Part shown: positions 45,016 to 54,519 of the stretch, in pieces | How positions within the stretch are numbered: the stretch's first letter is position 1 | Layout: each line of letters starts with the position of its first letter | Origin: Bacillus sp. FJAT-18017 | GTDB lineage: Bacteria > Bacillota > Bacilli > Bacillales > Cytobacillaceae | DNA length: 64,000 bases | Direction of reading: 5' to 3' | NCBI RefSeq assembly: GCF_001278805.1 | Contig: NZ_CP012602.1 | Coordinates: 4,375,501 to 4,439,500, forward strand | Program-made: the position numbers and the translations under genes | Notes under the pieces: model-generated | Told to the model about the DNA's origin: nothing | Databases searched by the model: none | The model's input: the letters and a program-made list of their open reading frames with translations, nothing else

Positions 45016-46290
45016 TTATTCGTTCTTCTTATGCTGGATTTCATATTCCTCCAGCATGGTAATGCGCTCTAGCATGGTTGGATGCCCATATCGAAATACT
45101 TTGACCAGAAATGGAGGGTTTACCTGACTGAGCCCGCTGCGGGTCAGTTCCTGGAAGCTGCCGATTGCTGCCTGAGGGTTTTTGGTCATTTTGATCGCAT
45201 ACGTATCCGCCCTGTTTTCCTGATAACGTGAAACTGCATTTGAGACGGGGCTTGAAATGAACATCAGCATCGACAGGATGACGAGGATGAGCGGCAGGCT
45301 TCGAATATCATCGGCTGATGAAATCTTCAATTCCCTGCCCCATTTTTCAAGGACCCGCTTCATAATGACCTGAACAAGATATAGACCGAGAAGCGACAGA
45401 AGCAAGTATCCGGCTATTCCAATATACAGATGCTTCTCGACATAGTGGGCCATTTCATGCGCCATAATGAACAGAATTTGGTCATCATCAAGGCGGTTCA
45501 GAGTTGTATCCCAAAGGACAATTCGCGAATTGGACCCAATTCCGTTAACGTAGGCATTCATTGCGTTCGTTTTTTCCGCCATATTCACTTCGTAAACATG
45601 CTCGGCGGGTATATGGGCCTGGCTTGCCAGATTAAGGATTTTGGCTTCGAGATCTTTGTTTTTAAGCGGATAGAAATCGTTATATAACGGATCAATGATC
45701 ACAGGCTGCAGGAACATCATGAATAGCGTAAACGGAATGGTCAGAAGCCAGGCTGGAAGCCACCAGCGCTTTGGAAATTTTTTTAACAGAAAGTAAAGTA
45801 CCGGGATGATAATCAATAAGGTTGCATAGTTGACCCAAAAATCAATCAGTTCATCCTTCATCCAGGATGGAGCGGTTTGGGTTGAAATATTATAGGTCCG
45901 TGACAGCTTGTAGCCAATAAAGCTTAGTGGAAGCGCGGCTGCATACCCTGCCAGCGAAAACCAGAACAAGTAAATCGGTGTTCTCAGAAACTTTCTTGGA
46001 GCGGATTCTTCAGCCCAGCGTTTAAAGCAGGTATTGAGCCCTGTTAGCATAATTAAAATGTAAAATAGCCATTCCCATGAGGATGCCAGGAAAAACAGCA
46101 TATTTCTTATCTTTGAATACTCTTCAGTCAATTCAAGTTCGCGTCCATTCAGGAATGTCGCGGGGTCCGCACTTGTCCCCTGGTATTCAAACGGAAGGGC
46201 AGAACTTGAAAAATGGAACAAGTACCAATAAAAGAAAAGCCCGTAGAGCGCAAAAGCCAGGATTGCAAATGCCCCCATCTTCCTTGCCAT
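45016..46290 (-). CDS. yhfN: M48 family zinc metalloprotease YhfN (Ste24/CAAX protease-like)
   Basis: About 424 residues with around seven membrane segments. The zinc motif HEMAHYVEKH lies near residue 279, and the third ligand is in NAVSRYQENRADTYAIKM. The arrangement (long N-terminal membrane part, HEXXH between helices) is that of Ste24-type membrane proteases. AAGGAGG precedes the ATG. Its position between lcfB and comK matches yhfN in B. subtilis. Substrates unknown; the class is linked to membrane protein quality control. Confidence 0.9.
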   Translation of the reverse strand: MARKMGAFAILAFALYGLFFYWYLFHFSSSALPFEYQGTSADPATFLNGRELELTEEYSKIRNMLFFLASSWEWLFYILIMLTGLNTCFKRWAEESAPRKFLRTPIYLFWFSLAGYAAALPLSFIGYKLSRTYNISTQTAPSWMKDELIDFWVNYATLLIIIPVLYFLLKKFPKRWWLPAWLLTIPFTLFMMFLQPVIIDPLYNDFYPLKNKDLEAKILNLASQAHIPAEHVYEVNMAEKTNAMNAYVNGIGSNSRIVLWDTTLNRLDDDQILFIMAHEMAHYVEKHLYIGIAGYLLLSLLGLYLVQVIMKRVLEKWGRELKISSADDIRSLPLILVILSMLMFISSPVSNAVSRYQENRADTYAIKMTKNPQAAIGSFQELTRSGLSQVNPPFLVKVFRYGHPTMLERITMLEEYEIQHKKNE

Positions 46291-46449
46291 AGTGTGTCCT
46301 CCTTTTTGTACAGCCTCTCTCTTATTAGTTTAGTATAAAAGTCTTTGTTTAGAACGAGGTTCCCCTCAACTTTAGGGACATGTTCCAATTATTCCAGAAA
46401 AAGCAGCCTGACATACAGAAGAAAAACCGTTCCCACTATGGAACGGCAT

Positions 46450-46755
46450 CTAAAGGATTCCTGATATGACGGACAGGACAGCAATGCTTCCAATCACAAC
46501 AACAATTACATTCGCCCCAAGGAACGCTATGATAAACGCCGAGGCTGCACCAATCAGACCAAATCTCAAATCTTCATGGATTGATAGAATCCCTGGAAAA
46601 ATCAGCGCTCCAAGTGTTGCGAATGGAACATTTTTCAGAATCCCCTGCAGGAAAGGCGGAAGTTCCTTTCCCTTAAAAAGGACAAATGGCAGCATTCTCG
46701 GAATGTAGGTAACAATCCCCATTCCGATGATCATCCAAACGATTTCACTTTTCAT
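46450..46755 (-). CDS. azlD: branched-chain amino acid exporter small subunit AzlD
   Basis: About 101 residues with three to four membrane segments. GMGIVTYIPRMLPFVLF is the family opening. It overlaps azlC by 11 bases, so the two are co-translated and form the two-part AzlCD exporter. Confidence 0.92.
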   Translation of the reverse strand: MKSEIVWMIIGMGIVTYIPRMLPFVLFKGKELPPFLQGILKNVPFATLGALIFPGILSIHEDLRFGLIGAASAFIIAFLGANVIVVVIGSIAVLSVISGIL

Positions 46756-47479
46756 CGCTGGCCACCCTCTTTCCCCTTACATATACGATAGCTTCAGCAA
46801 TGAATGCAGAAAGCAGTGTCGCAGTAACAATCGACCAACCGGCTTCAAGCACCCCGGCCATTGTGAAGATAGTATTGAAGGCGGCAGCCATTGCAGCCAG
46901 ATATACAACCTTCGCATTGCCTTTCATCGAAGGAACCAGAAGACCGATAAACATTGCATACAAAGCGACAGCCATTCCATCCTGGAGTGTTTGCGGAAGA
47001 TTGGAGCCAATCACATGGCCGATTGCTGAAAAAACTACCCAGCTCGCATAAGAAATGAGAATAAGGCCGAACATATACCCCTTCCTGACCTCCCCTTCCT
47101 TCGTTGCGGCAACCGAAAAGGTTTCATCAGTCAAACCAAAGGAATAAATGGCTTTCGCACCAATATCACCCTCAGGCGTTTTTTCATTCAAGGAAGTTGC
47201 CATCAGAAAGTGCCTGATATTAAGAATGAACGTAGTCAGGACAATTTCAAAGATACCAGTCCCTAGACTTAAAAGGCTTAGTGATATGTATTGGGCTGCT
47301 CCTGCAAAGACTATCAGGCTCATCAACAGTGTCTCGCTTATTGATAGTCCCGCTGATTTTGCCAAAAGCCCGAACGTTAGTGCAATCGGAAAATAGCCGA
47401 TTGCGATACTGATGCCTGCCTGCAGACCGGATCTAAAATCTGTTGAATCAGTCATTTTTCCTGCTACTGTTTCTGCCAT
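46745..47479 (-). CDS. azlC: branched-chain amino acid exporter large subunit AzlC
   Basis: About 244 residues with several membrane helices. Typical blocks: GLQAGISIAIGYFPIALTFGLLAKSAGLS, LIVFAGAAQYISLSLLSLGTG, ILNIRHFLMATSL and FGLTDETFSVA. The start at 47479 follows AAGGGGG; an upstream in-frame start (47548) is unlikely. It exports branched-chain amino acids or analogues with AzlD. No regulator (AzlB) gene is adjacent. Confidence 0.92.
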   Translation of the reverse strand: MAETVAGKMTDSTDFRSGLQAGISIAIGYFPIALTFGLLAKSAGLSISETLLMSLIVFAGAAQYISLSLLSLGTGIFEIVLTTFILNIRHFLMATSLNEKTPEGDIGAKAIYSFGLTDETFSVAATKEGEVRKGYMFGLILISYASWVVFSAIGHVIGSNLPQTLQDGMAVALYAMFIGLLVPSMKGNAKVVYLAAMAAAFNTIFTMAGVLEAGWSIVTATLLSAFIAEAIVYVRGKRVASDEK

Positions 47480-47669
47480 TTTCCATCCCCCTTGCCATGC
47501 AAAATCTCTATAAGGATAGATTTTACCAAAAATTCTGTCGTTCGGCATCTATATTTTACGGGTTATGAAGTTTTCCCATGTTCCGCAGTATAATGGAATG
47601 TGGGGATGGGTAGGCTGCTTTCCCCATTCCTCTACGGTAATTCGCCTTACACTGTCGGCGGACCGGGTC

Positions 47670-47786
47670 TGTCCTGAATATGCGAAAATCTGTCCTGAAT
47701 CGTTTGGGAAATGTCTTGAATCATCCGGGAAATGTCCTGAATATCTTGAAATCTGTCCTGTATATTAAAAAAGTTGTCCTGATCGG
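47670..47786. repeat. 21-bp tandem repeats (5.5 copies)
   Basis: Units begin with TGTCCTGAAT (one TGTCTTGAAT, one TGTCCTGTAT) at 47670, 47691, 47712, 47733, 47754 and 47775, exactly 21 bases apart. One frame reads as CPEY/CPES heptads and is linked to an ATG at 47565, but it has no ribosome site. The preceding stretch 47480-47669 shows nothing else. Confidence 0.85.
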
Positions 47787-47828
47787 TTTAGTGGCAACTA
47801 CCATTCAATGCTTATCGAAAATATTAAT

Positions 47829-47911
47829 ATGTCCTTGAACGAGCGTTTGAAGGACATAACGCGTCTCGAAATGTAAAAATGTCCCTGAGCATACCCGCTC
47901 AAGGACATTTC
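47829..47911 (-). terminator. two hairpins downstream of the enoyl-CoA hydratase gene
   Basis: AAATGTCC-TTGAGC...GCTCAGGGACATTT (about 47874-47911) forms a long stem past the hydratase stop, and TATGTCCTT...AAGGACATA (47829-47859) a second. Both contain GTCC/GGAC like the 21-bp repeats next to them. Confidence 0.6.
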
Positions 47912-47978
47912 GATGTTGTCGGGAAGGAAAAATCCCCTCCCTGTTCGCCAGCCTCTAAATAAATCAAAAATACCAAAC

Positions 47979-48755
47979 TTACTTTCCCTTAAAGTTTGGC
48001 TTTCGCTTTTCACTAAATGCAACAAGCGCTTCTACCCTGTCCTCGGTCGGGATCAATTCCTCGTAAGCTTCCCGCTCGATTTTCAGCCCAGTCTGCAAAT
48101 CAGTTTCCATTCCCCGTTTGATGGCGAACTTTGCCTGTCTTAAAGCAATCGGGCCGTTCCCCAAAAGCCTCTCGGCGAATTCAAGACTCGACTCCATCAC
48201 TTTGCCTTCCTCCGCAAGCCTGGTCAGCAGCCCATATTGGTCTGCTTCTCCTGCTGTAAGCCTGTGGGCGCCAAGAATAAGTTCCAGAGCCTTAGCCTGT
48301 CCAATCAGCCTTGGCAGGCGCTGTGTACCGCCAGCTCCGGGGATGATTGCAAGACTCGTCTCGGTCAACCCGAGCTGGATGCCCTGTTCGGCAATCCGGA
48401 AGTCACATGCCAATGCGAGCTCCATACCACCGCCAAATGCGTACCCGTTAATGGCAGCAATTGTTGGCTGTGGCATCCCATCGACAAGATTAAAGACTTC
48501 ACTTATTTTTCCGACGTTCCGTAAAACCTGCTCGACGCTCAGTGTTTTCCTTTCCTTCAAGTCAGCACCTACGCTGAAAGCCTTCTCTCCAGCCCCTGTA
48601 AAAATGACTACCCTGATGGTCTGGTCGGCACTTACCTCCTCAACTACTTCCTGAAGCCGGAGAAGGGTTTCATAATTGAAAGCATTCATTGCTTGTGGCC
48701 TATTAATCGTTATAATCGCAATGTAATTTTTTTTCTCCAACAAAATCAGATCCAA
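47979..48755 (-). CDS. enoyl-CoA hydratase/isomerase family protein
   Basis: About 258 residues, crotonase fold. Oxyanion-hole and active-site segments are present: AFSVGADLKERK, INGYAFGGGMELALACDFRIAE, and TSLAIIPGAGGTQRLPRLIG with the usual Glu positions altered to the order seen in AUH/YhaR-like hydratases. It starts with TTG seven bases after GAGGTG. It follows lcfB on the same strand, so it probably works in fatty-acid beta-oxidation; a methylglutaconyl-CoA hydratase role is also possible. Confidence 0.87.
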   Translation of the reverse strand: MDLILLEKKNYIAIITINRPQAMNAFNYETLLRLQEVVEEVSADQTIRVVIFTGAGEKAFSVGADLKERKTLSVEQVLRNVGKISEVFNLVDGMPQPTIAAINGYAFGGGMELALACDFRIAEQGIQLGLTETSLAIIPGAGGTQRLPRLIGQAKALELILGAHRLTAGEADQYGLLTRLAEEGKVMESSLEFAERLLGNGPIALRQAKFAIKRGMETDLQTGLKIEREAYEELIPTEDRVEALVAFSEKRKPNFKGK

Positions 48756-48869
48756 TCTTTAACACCTCTATTCTTTACAGTGGAAAGGGCAGGTTTCATC
48801 TCCCGCCCCTTGTTACTTTATTTCCTCTTAAGCTCACTTAGTCAAACGTTCTCGTTACTAACCTCTTCT

Positions 48870-50438
48870 TTACTTCTTTGCTGCTTCAGCCACCTGGGTA
48901 CGCAGCGCCCTGCGCAGAATCTTCCCAGTCGTATTCTTCGGAAGTTCTTCCAGGAATTCAATTGTTTTCGGCACTTTATACTTAGCCAGGTGGGCGGCAC
49001 AAAACTCGCGAAGTTCCTCTTCACCCAGCGCCGGATTTTTAGTTACAACATAGGCGACAACAGCCTCGCCGAAGTCAGGGTCAGGGACACCAAGGACCGC
49101 GGCTTCAACAATTCCGGGATGGTCGAATAGAACCTCTTCAACTTCACGGGGATACACATTGTAGCCTCCGACGAGGACCATATCCTTTTTCCGGTCAACG
49201 ATGTAGAAGTAGCCCTCTTCATCCATCCTGGCCAGGTCTCCTGTATACAGCCAACCGTCCTTGATAGCCGCAGCAGTTTCTTCCGGCATCTTGTAATAGC
49301 CTTTCATCACGTTCGGGCCGCGGACAATCAGTTCACCGACCTGCCCCGGGGGTAAGTCCTCGCCAAGTTCATTGACCACCCTATTCTCGACATTGAGAAT
49401 TGAAGTGCCAATCGAACCCGGCTTCCTTTCACGGTCAAGCGGATTGAAGCAGGTAACCGGTGATGCTTCGGACAAGCCATAGCCTTCAGAAATCCTGACA
49501 TTGAATGTTTTTTCAAAATTATACAAGAGAGCAACCGGCATCGATGCTCCTCCTGATACAGAAAGCCGTAAATGCTTAAAGTCCTCAACATTGCCGCCAG
49601 CTCCAGCGAATTGGAGAAGGAAGTTGTACATGGTCGGTACTCCAGCAAAAATCGTTGCCTCGTAATCACGAGCCAAATCATAAATTTCCTTCGGGCTAAA
49701 GCGAGGCGCAATCAGCATCGTCGCTCCCCTCATTAGCGGAGCATTCAAAGCAACCGTCAGGCAAAAAACATGAAACATCGGAAGCGTCGTAATAATTCGG
49801 TCGTTTTCATCCATTTTTAAATAATTGCCGACATCAATAGCATTGCTGTAAATATTTTTGTGCGTCAGCATAGCCCCCTTAGGCTTTCCCGTTGTTCCTG
49901 AGGTATACAAAATAATTGCCGTATCGTCTTCGGCAAGGTTGGGGCCTATGTAATCAAGACGGCCAGAGGCCAGCACTTCTGTAAACGGTTTCAATTTTGG
50001 GTAAATTGATAACTCCTCAGCTTTTATTCCCGCAGCTTCAGGCTGATTGGAGTCACATATGATATAATGTTCAATTTTAGGTAGAAGGTTGTGGGATTTC
50101 TCCGCGACCGGCAGCAGCAAGTCCAATGATACAACTGCCTTTACATCTCCATTTGTAAGGATATAACCGATTTCATCAGCACTATAGAGCGGATTGACCG
50201 GAATGACGGTGGCACCGAGCCGAAGTGCACCATAGAGGCTGATAACAAAATATGGCGAATTGCCTAGCAGAAGGGCAATATTATCCCCTTTTTCAACCCC
50301 CAGCTGCTCAAGGCCCGACGCAAATTTCGTAATGGCGGCATCCAGCTCCCCATAGGCAGTCGGTTTTCCCATGAAATAGTATGCTGGCTTGCCAGGTACA
50401 GTCTGAGCTGTCTCATGCAACTTTGCTGATATGTTCAA
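48870..50438 (-). CDS. lcfB: long-chain fatty-acid-CoA ligase LcfB
   Basis: About 522 residues, ANL adenylation family. Motifs: [22 protein letters not shown] (P-loop A3), [13 protein letters not shown] (A5), [42 protein letters not shown] (A7-A8) and the C-terminal Lys in [10 protein letters not shown] (A10). It activates fatty acids to acyl-CoA for degradation. It starts with TTG after AAGGGGG. A perfect FadR-type palindrome lies 26 bases before the start, so expression is probably induced by long-chain acyl-CoA. Matches yhfL/lcfB by position. Confidence 0.93.
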   Translation of the reverse strand: MNISAKLHETAQTVPGKPAYYFMGKPTAYGELDAAITKFASGLEQLGVEKGDNIALLLGNSPYFVISLYGALRLGATVIPVNPLYSADEIGYILTNGDVKAVVSLDLLLPVAEKSHNLLPKIEHYIICDSNQPEAAGIKAEELSIYPKLKPFTEVLASGRLDYIGPNLAEDDTAIILYTSGTTGKPKGAMLTHKNIYSNAIDVGNYLKMDENDRIITTLPMFHVFCLTVALNAPLMRGATMLIAPRFSPKEIYDLARDYEATIFAGVPTMYNFLLQFAGAGGNVEDFKHLRLSVSGGASMPVALLYNFEKTFNVRISEGYGLSEASPVTCFNPLDRERKPGSIGTSILNVENRVVNELGEDLPPGQVGELIVRGPNVMKGYYKMPEETAAAIKDGWLYTGDLARMDEEGYFYIVDRKKDMVLVGGYNVYPREVEEVLFDHPGIVEAAVLGVPDPDFGEAVVAYVVTKNPALGEEELREFCAAHLAKYKVPKTIEFLEELPKNTTGKILRRALRTQVAEAAKK

Positions 50439-50463
50439 CTCCTTTTCCCCCTTGTTCGAAAAA

Positions 50464-50481
50464 TGAATGACCGTTCATTCA
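50464..50481. promoter_or_regulatory. FadR (TetR family) operator before lcfB
   Basis: TGAATGACCGTTCATTCA is an 18-bp palindrome that matches the Bacillus FadR box TGAATGA-N4-TCATTCA at every conserved position. It lies between the expected promoter and the TTG start of lcfB. Confidence 0.85.
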
Positions 50482-50685
50482 CTGTTCTTTAAAATTTAAA
50501 ATATTCTAAATACATTATAGAGCCACCGCCAACCCCCTTCAAGTTTAAGCCAACCAAATTTAATATATAAAGAGAATGACTGCTTATTGAAAAATCGACA
50601 CTAGCTAAGATTAGCAGTGTGTAAGTCTGAAAGTGGGCAGTTCATCTTTATTTGCAAAAATTCACTCGGGTTTGCCTGGAAGCTA

Positions 50686-50841
50686 TTGGTGACGTTTCTC
50701 CTTAGATCCTGCTTCCAAATGTCACCAAGACGCTCTATTGGTTACATTTCACCTTACATCTTCTCTCAAAATGTTACCAATACACCTTGTTGGTTACATT
50801 TCTCCCCTAAATCTATTCCAAAATGTAATCAAGATTCGACT
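50686..50841. repeat. three 52-bp tandem repeats, each a hairpin
   Basis: Units start TTGGTGAC or TTGGTTAC at 50686, 50738 and 50790, exactly 52 bases apart. Within each, TGGTTACATTT near the start pairs with AAATGTTACCA (or a close variant) about 20 bases later. No coding frame is supported. Confidence 0.88.
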
Positions 50842-50859
50842 TTCCATTTCTTTTTACAA

Positions 50860-50999
50860 GGCTATGTTAAAACAATGTTGTTGATTTCCGCTCCAACCAA
50901 CAATGCTAATAGATCAAAAATAGCTACTAACACAGCTTTTTACAAAAAAAGCTTCCCAAAAAGGTCGCAAGCTCAATGACCTGTTGGAAAGCCTTTTTA
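50860..50999. other. intergenic with collapsed repeat-element ends and lplJ terminator
   Basis: AAGGCTATGTTAAAACAATGTTGTTGATTTCCGCTCCAACCAAC resembles both ends of the element at 6668-6850 with the GC-rich middle missing. Near 50944-50998 AAAAAAGCTTCCCAAAAAGG and CCTGTTGGAAAGCCTTTTT form the likely lplJ terminator. Confidence 0.5.
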
Positions 51000-51989
51000 T
51001 TAATATACTAGACCAATGAACTCTTCCTTTGTCACGTTGCCGAAGTAGTGCTTGATATCAACATCTTCCAGAGCTTTTTCAATCTCCGAGCGCTCATAGC
51101 GGATGCCTTTCAGCTTCTTTTCAATCTCATTAACATCGCCAACTCCAAAGAAATCGCCATAAATTTTACAGTTTTCAATCTTACCTTTGTCAACTTCGAG
51201 CCTAAGGTCGATTGACCCGACAGGGAAACGATGTGAACGCTGCAGATTGAACTTAGGGGACTTGCCATAATTCCAATCCCAATTCTGGTAGCGTTCCTTG
51301 GAAAGTTGATGGATTTTTTCCCAATCGCTATCGGTTAGTTTATATTCCGGAATATGATCGGCACCATCAAAGATATAGTTCAATAGCAGCGAGCGGAATT
51401 CCTCCATAGTAATTTTCTTGTCCAGAAACTCGGAAATATTGGCTACCCGGCTGCGGACAGACTTAATGCCCTTGGATTCAATCTTGTCCTTTTTCACCTT
51501 TAAGGCAGAAACAACGGCATCAATTTCCGAATCCAGCATGAGCGTGCCGTGGCTGAACATCCTGCCTCGAGTTGAGAACATCGCATTTCCTGAGATTTTC
51601 CGGCCATCAACGACCAGATCATTCCTGCCGCTTAATTCAGCATTAACACCAAGCCGGTTAAGTGCCGCGACAACAGGCTCAGTGAACTTCCTGAAGTTAT
51701 GGAAGCTTTCACCATCGTCTTTCGTGATGAAGCTGAAATTCAGGTTGCCTAGATCGTGATAGACAGCCCCTCCGCCTGAAAGCCTGCGTACTACATGGAT
51801 TCCGTTTGCCTCTACATAATCTGTATTAATTTCTTCAACGGTGTTTTGGTTTTTTCCGATGATAATCGATGGCCCATTTATGTAAAATAGTAAGTACGTT
51901 TCGTTGATGTCGAGGTTTTTTAAGGCGTATTCCTCAATCGCCAAATTGATTCGGGGATCTGTGATACCCTGATTATCGATAAACAGCAT
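51000..51989 (-). CDS. lplJ: lipoate-protein ligase LplJ
   Basis: About 329 residues. It activates lipoate with ATP and attaches it to E2/GcvH proteins. The signature RRLSGGGAVYHDLGNLNFSFI is present, with INLAIEEYALKNLD, GRNDLVVDGRKISGNAMFSTRGRMFSHGTLM, and the C-terminal accessory domain. The sequence is nearly colinear with B. subtilis LplJ. GGAG lies 7 bases before the ATG at 51989; the ATG two codons earlier is too close to it. Confidence 0.95.
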   Translation of the reverse strand: MLFIDNQGITDPRINLAIEEYALKNLDINETYLLFYINGPSIIIGKNQNTVEEINTDYVEANGIHVVRRLSGGGAVYHDLGNLNFSFITKDDGESFHNFRKFTEPVVAALNRLGVNAELSGRNDLVVDGRKISGNAMFSTRGRMFSHGTLMLDSEIDAVVSALKVKKDKIESKGIKSVRSRVANISEFLDKKITMEEFRSLLLNYIFDGADHIPEYKLTDSDWEKIHQLSKERYQNWDWNYGKSPKFNLQRSHRFPVGSIDLRLEVDKGKIENCKIYGDFFGVGDVNEIEKKLKGIRYERSEIEKALEDVDIKHYFGNVTKEEFIGLVY

Positions 51990-52030
51990 GTACATTCTCC
52001 TTTTTCAGCCTAAAAAGGCTAGCATCATAA

Positions 52031-52765
52031 TTAGATTTCTACAGCCATGAATTCGTATGCCAGGCTGATAGGCCCGTCCCATTCTTCAGAGGCCTGAGTA
52101 ACTAGGTCATCAATATTTCCATAATGGGGAAGATGTGTGAGAATGAGGTTCTTGACTTCGGCCCTGCGAGCGAAGATTCCGCATTCCTTACTATTCATAT
52201 GGCCGGCACCTTTACCTGATTGATTTGAGTAAAAATTACATTCCGAAAGTAGCACATCCGCATGCCTGGAAAACTCCACAAACTCCTCCTTAAAGGAGCT
52301 GTCAGCAGTATAGACGAAGGACTTTCCGCCCGCCTCAAATCTCATTGCATAGCAAGGTACGGGATGATCAGTTTTAAGGAAGATCACTTTGAATGGCCCA
52401 ATTTCCAAGGTCCGAGTTGGGTCATAGGCAACACCTCTGGTCTTATCATCATGTGTCAGCTTGGCGAATTCAGCCTGGTCCTCCCTATGCGCGTAAATAG
52501 GCAGAACTGGCAGCTTGCCAACAAGGAAGCTTTGAATCAGCCTGGCATGGTAAAGAACCCCAATATCCGCAATATGGTCAGGATGGTAATGCGACAGGAT
52601 AACCGCATCCAGCTCCTCCGGTTTTACAACATGAGGCATCTTGGCAAGTACACCGCTGCCGCAATCAATTAGCAGCTTGAACCCGTCATGCTCCAATAAA
52701 TACCCTGAGCTTGCTCCGTCCTTTTTTGGGTATCCGCCCCAAAAACCTATCACCGTTAGTTTCAT
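52031..52765 (-). CDS. yhfI: metallo-beta-lactamase fold hydrolase YhfI
   Basis: About 244 residues. The zinc motif LSHYHPDHIADIG (HxHxDH type) is near residue 60, followed by further ligands in FVYTADSSF and LLSECNFY and the C-terminal ILTHLPH. It is similar to RNase Z-like or phosphodiesterase members, but there is no exosite arm. The start at 52765 follows GAGGTGGG. Substrate unknown. Neighbour of lplJ, as in B. subtilis. Confidence 0.88.
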   Translation of the reverse strand: MKLTVIGFWGGYPKKDGASSGYLLEHDGFKLLIDCGSGVLAKMPHVVKPEELDAVILSHYHPDHIADIGVLYHARLIQSFLVGKLPVLPIYAHREDQAEFAKLTHDDKTRGVAYDPTRTLEIGPFKVIFLKTDHPVPCYAMRFEAGGKSFVYTADSSFKEEFVEFSRHADVLLSECNFYSNQSGKGAGHMNSKECGIFARRAEVKNLILTHLPHYGNIDDLVTQASEEWDGPISLAYEFMAVEI

Positions 52766-52919
52766 TTGTTCCCACCTCGTTTGAATAGGATTCACTTAGT
52801 ATTAACTATACTGAAAATATCAATCTTTTTCATGCTTTGGACCTGCAAAAACGGAACCCCTTGTGGAGCTCAACGTAGATATGTTTTATAAGAAAATCTT
52901 GCCACTTTTCAAAACACCT

Positions 52920-52950
52920 ATAAAAAACCCGCGCCGATGTGGAGCGGGTG
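52920..52950 (-). terminator. terminator of the hemEHY operon
   Basis: Minus-strand ACCCGC, 11-base loop, GCGGGT, followed by TTTTTTA, about 100 bases after the hemY stop. Confidence 0.88.
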
Positions 52951-53052
52951 CAGTAAATCATGTTATATAAAATGAACCAACTAATTTAATTGCAACTCCA
53001 GGCGTTGCCACATTCCGGGCAGGCTGGCGCAGCCCTCTTTCAATTAAAGAGT

Positions 53053-54495
53053 TTAGTCCATCCTATTTTTGTTTTCGAATCCTAAAAAGTTCAAAACATC
53101 CCTGACGGCAGCTTCTCCCTGGTCGATGCAATCCGGGAGCCCGACTCCTTCATAGGAGGCTCCGGCCAAAAATACGCCAGGAAGCTCATCTGCGATTGAT
53201 TCCTTCAACGTTTGCAGCCTCTGCTTATGGCCGACCGTATATTGTGGCATCGAATCCTTCCAGCGGGAGATGATTACAAATTCGGGTTTTGCTTGAATAT
53301 TCATCGCTTTTCTCAAGTCTTCGAGGACAATCTCTGTAATTTTGTCATCGGATAAATCGACTACTGTATCATCTCCAGCCCGACCGACATAGCAGCGCAA
53401 TAGTGCTTTCCCTTCCGGTGCAGCATGTGCCCACTTTTTGTGAGTCCACGTACAGGCCGTAATAGAATAATCACCATTCCTGGAAACCAGAAATCCAGTA
53501 CCATTAATATCGTCCTTAATCACACTTTCCGGAAATGCCATCGCTACTGTCGCAACAGAGGTAGACGGCATGCTTTTCCACGGTTCAAAAAAACTATATG
53601 CTGAAAAAATTGAATGGGCGACGTGGTGAGGCACCGCCGAAATAATGCAATCTGCAATCAGAGGTTCCCCGTTAAAAAGATTTATTTCATAATATCCGTC
53701 TTCTTTGACGACATTCTTGACTTTGTACCCTTTTAGGACAGTGTTTGGATTGAGTTTTGACTCAATTGCATCAGCAAACGACTGGAATCCGGTACGAAAT
53801 GCCAGGAATCCTCCGCCTTTATTTTTGGAGCCTTGCTGACTTTGCGGCGTCTTCGGTGCAGGTGTTGTCTTTTTCATCCCAACAATCAAACTTCGGTGAT
53901 TTTGCTCCACCTCATAAAATTGCGGGAAGGTAGACATCAGACTTAGTTGATAAATATCTCCAGCGTAAATCCCCGACAGGAGCGGTTCAATCAGGTTTTC
54001 GACAACCTCTCCGCCGAGCCGCCTTTTAAAAAATTTTCCCAGTGATTGGTCTTTGCCCTCGGGTGACTTTGGCAAAATGAAATCGGCCGCAGCCCTGAGC
54101 TTCCCTGGAACAGAAAACAAACCAGTTGTAAGAAAAGGCGCTATCTGAGTCGGTATGCCCATGATGGAGCCCCCCGGCATCGGGTGGAGCTTATCATTCA
54201 CGAGTACATACGATTGTCCAGTGGAATTGCTGACCAGCTTATCGTCCATCCCAACTTCAGCCGCAAGTCGCGACATACTGGTTTTGCGAGCCAGAAACGA
54301 ATCTGGCCCCCGCTCAATTACGAAGCCATCCCGGACTACTGTCTGCATTTTTCCGCCAAGACGGTGAGACGCCTCTATGAGGAAAACCTCTACAGGCAAT
54401 TCCAGCTCCCGGACGGCTTTCTGAAGATAGTAAGCTGCCGTAAGGCCCGCGATTCCACCTCCCATGATGATTACTCTTTTCTTGGCTTGCTCCAC
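53053..54495 (-). CDS. hemY: coproporphyrinogen III oxidase CgoX (HemY)
   Basis: About 480 residues, FAD enzyme of the Gram-positive coproporphyrin-dependent haem pathway. The FAD-binding motif IIMGGGIAGLTAAYYLQ is at the N-terminus (residues 9-25), then RLGGKMQTVVRDGFVIERGPDSFL; the C-terminal FAD segment reads GVFLAGASYEGVGLPDCIDQG. It starts with GTG after GAGGCG. It is the third gene of hemE-hemH-hemY, following hemH by 24 bases. Confidence 0.95.
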   Translation of the reverse strand: MEQAKKRVIIMGGGIAGLTAAYYLQKAVRELELPVEVFLIEASHRLGGKMQTVVRDGFVIERGPDSFLARKTSMSRLAAEVGMDDKLVSNSTGQSYVLVNDKLHPMPGGSIMGIPTQIAPFLTTGLFSVPGKLRAAADFILPKSPEGKDQSLGKFFKRRLGGEVVENLIEPLLSGIYAGDIYQLSLMSTFPQFYEVEQNHRSLIVGMKKTTPAPKTPQSQQGSKNKGGGFLAFRTGFQSFADAIESKLNPNTVLKGYKVKNVVKEDGYYEINLFNGEPLIADCIISAVPHHVAHSIFSAYSFFEPWKSMPSTSVATVAMAFPESVIKDDINGTGFLVSRNGDYSITACTWTHKKWAHAAPEGKALLRCYVGRAGDDTVVDLSDDKITEIVLEDLRKAMNIQAKPEFVIISRWKDSMPQYTVGHKQRLQTLKESIADELPGVFLAGASYEGVGLPDCIDQGEAAVRDVLNFLGFENKNRMD

Positions 54496-54519
54496 ATCTA
54501 TCGCCTCATTTATTGAATG

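Noticed and set aside
44670..45062. Several overlapping short plus-strand frames
   Set aside because: They cross the 21-bp repeat array, lack ribosome sites and resemble no family.
47565..47768. Small cysteine-rich frame with CPEY/CPES heptads
   Set aside because: The heptads arise from the 21-bp DNA repeat. There is no ribosome site before the ATG, and the frame ends inside the array.
52990..53045. Short minus-strand frame reading CPECGNAWSC after hemY, like a zinc ribbon
   Set aside because: Only 16 codons between stops and no start codon. It could be a remnant of a small zinc-ribbon gene but cannot be supported as one.
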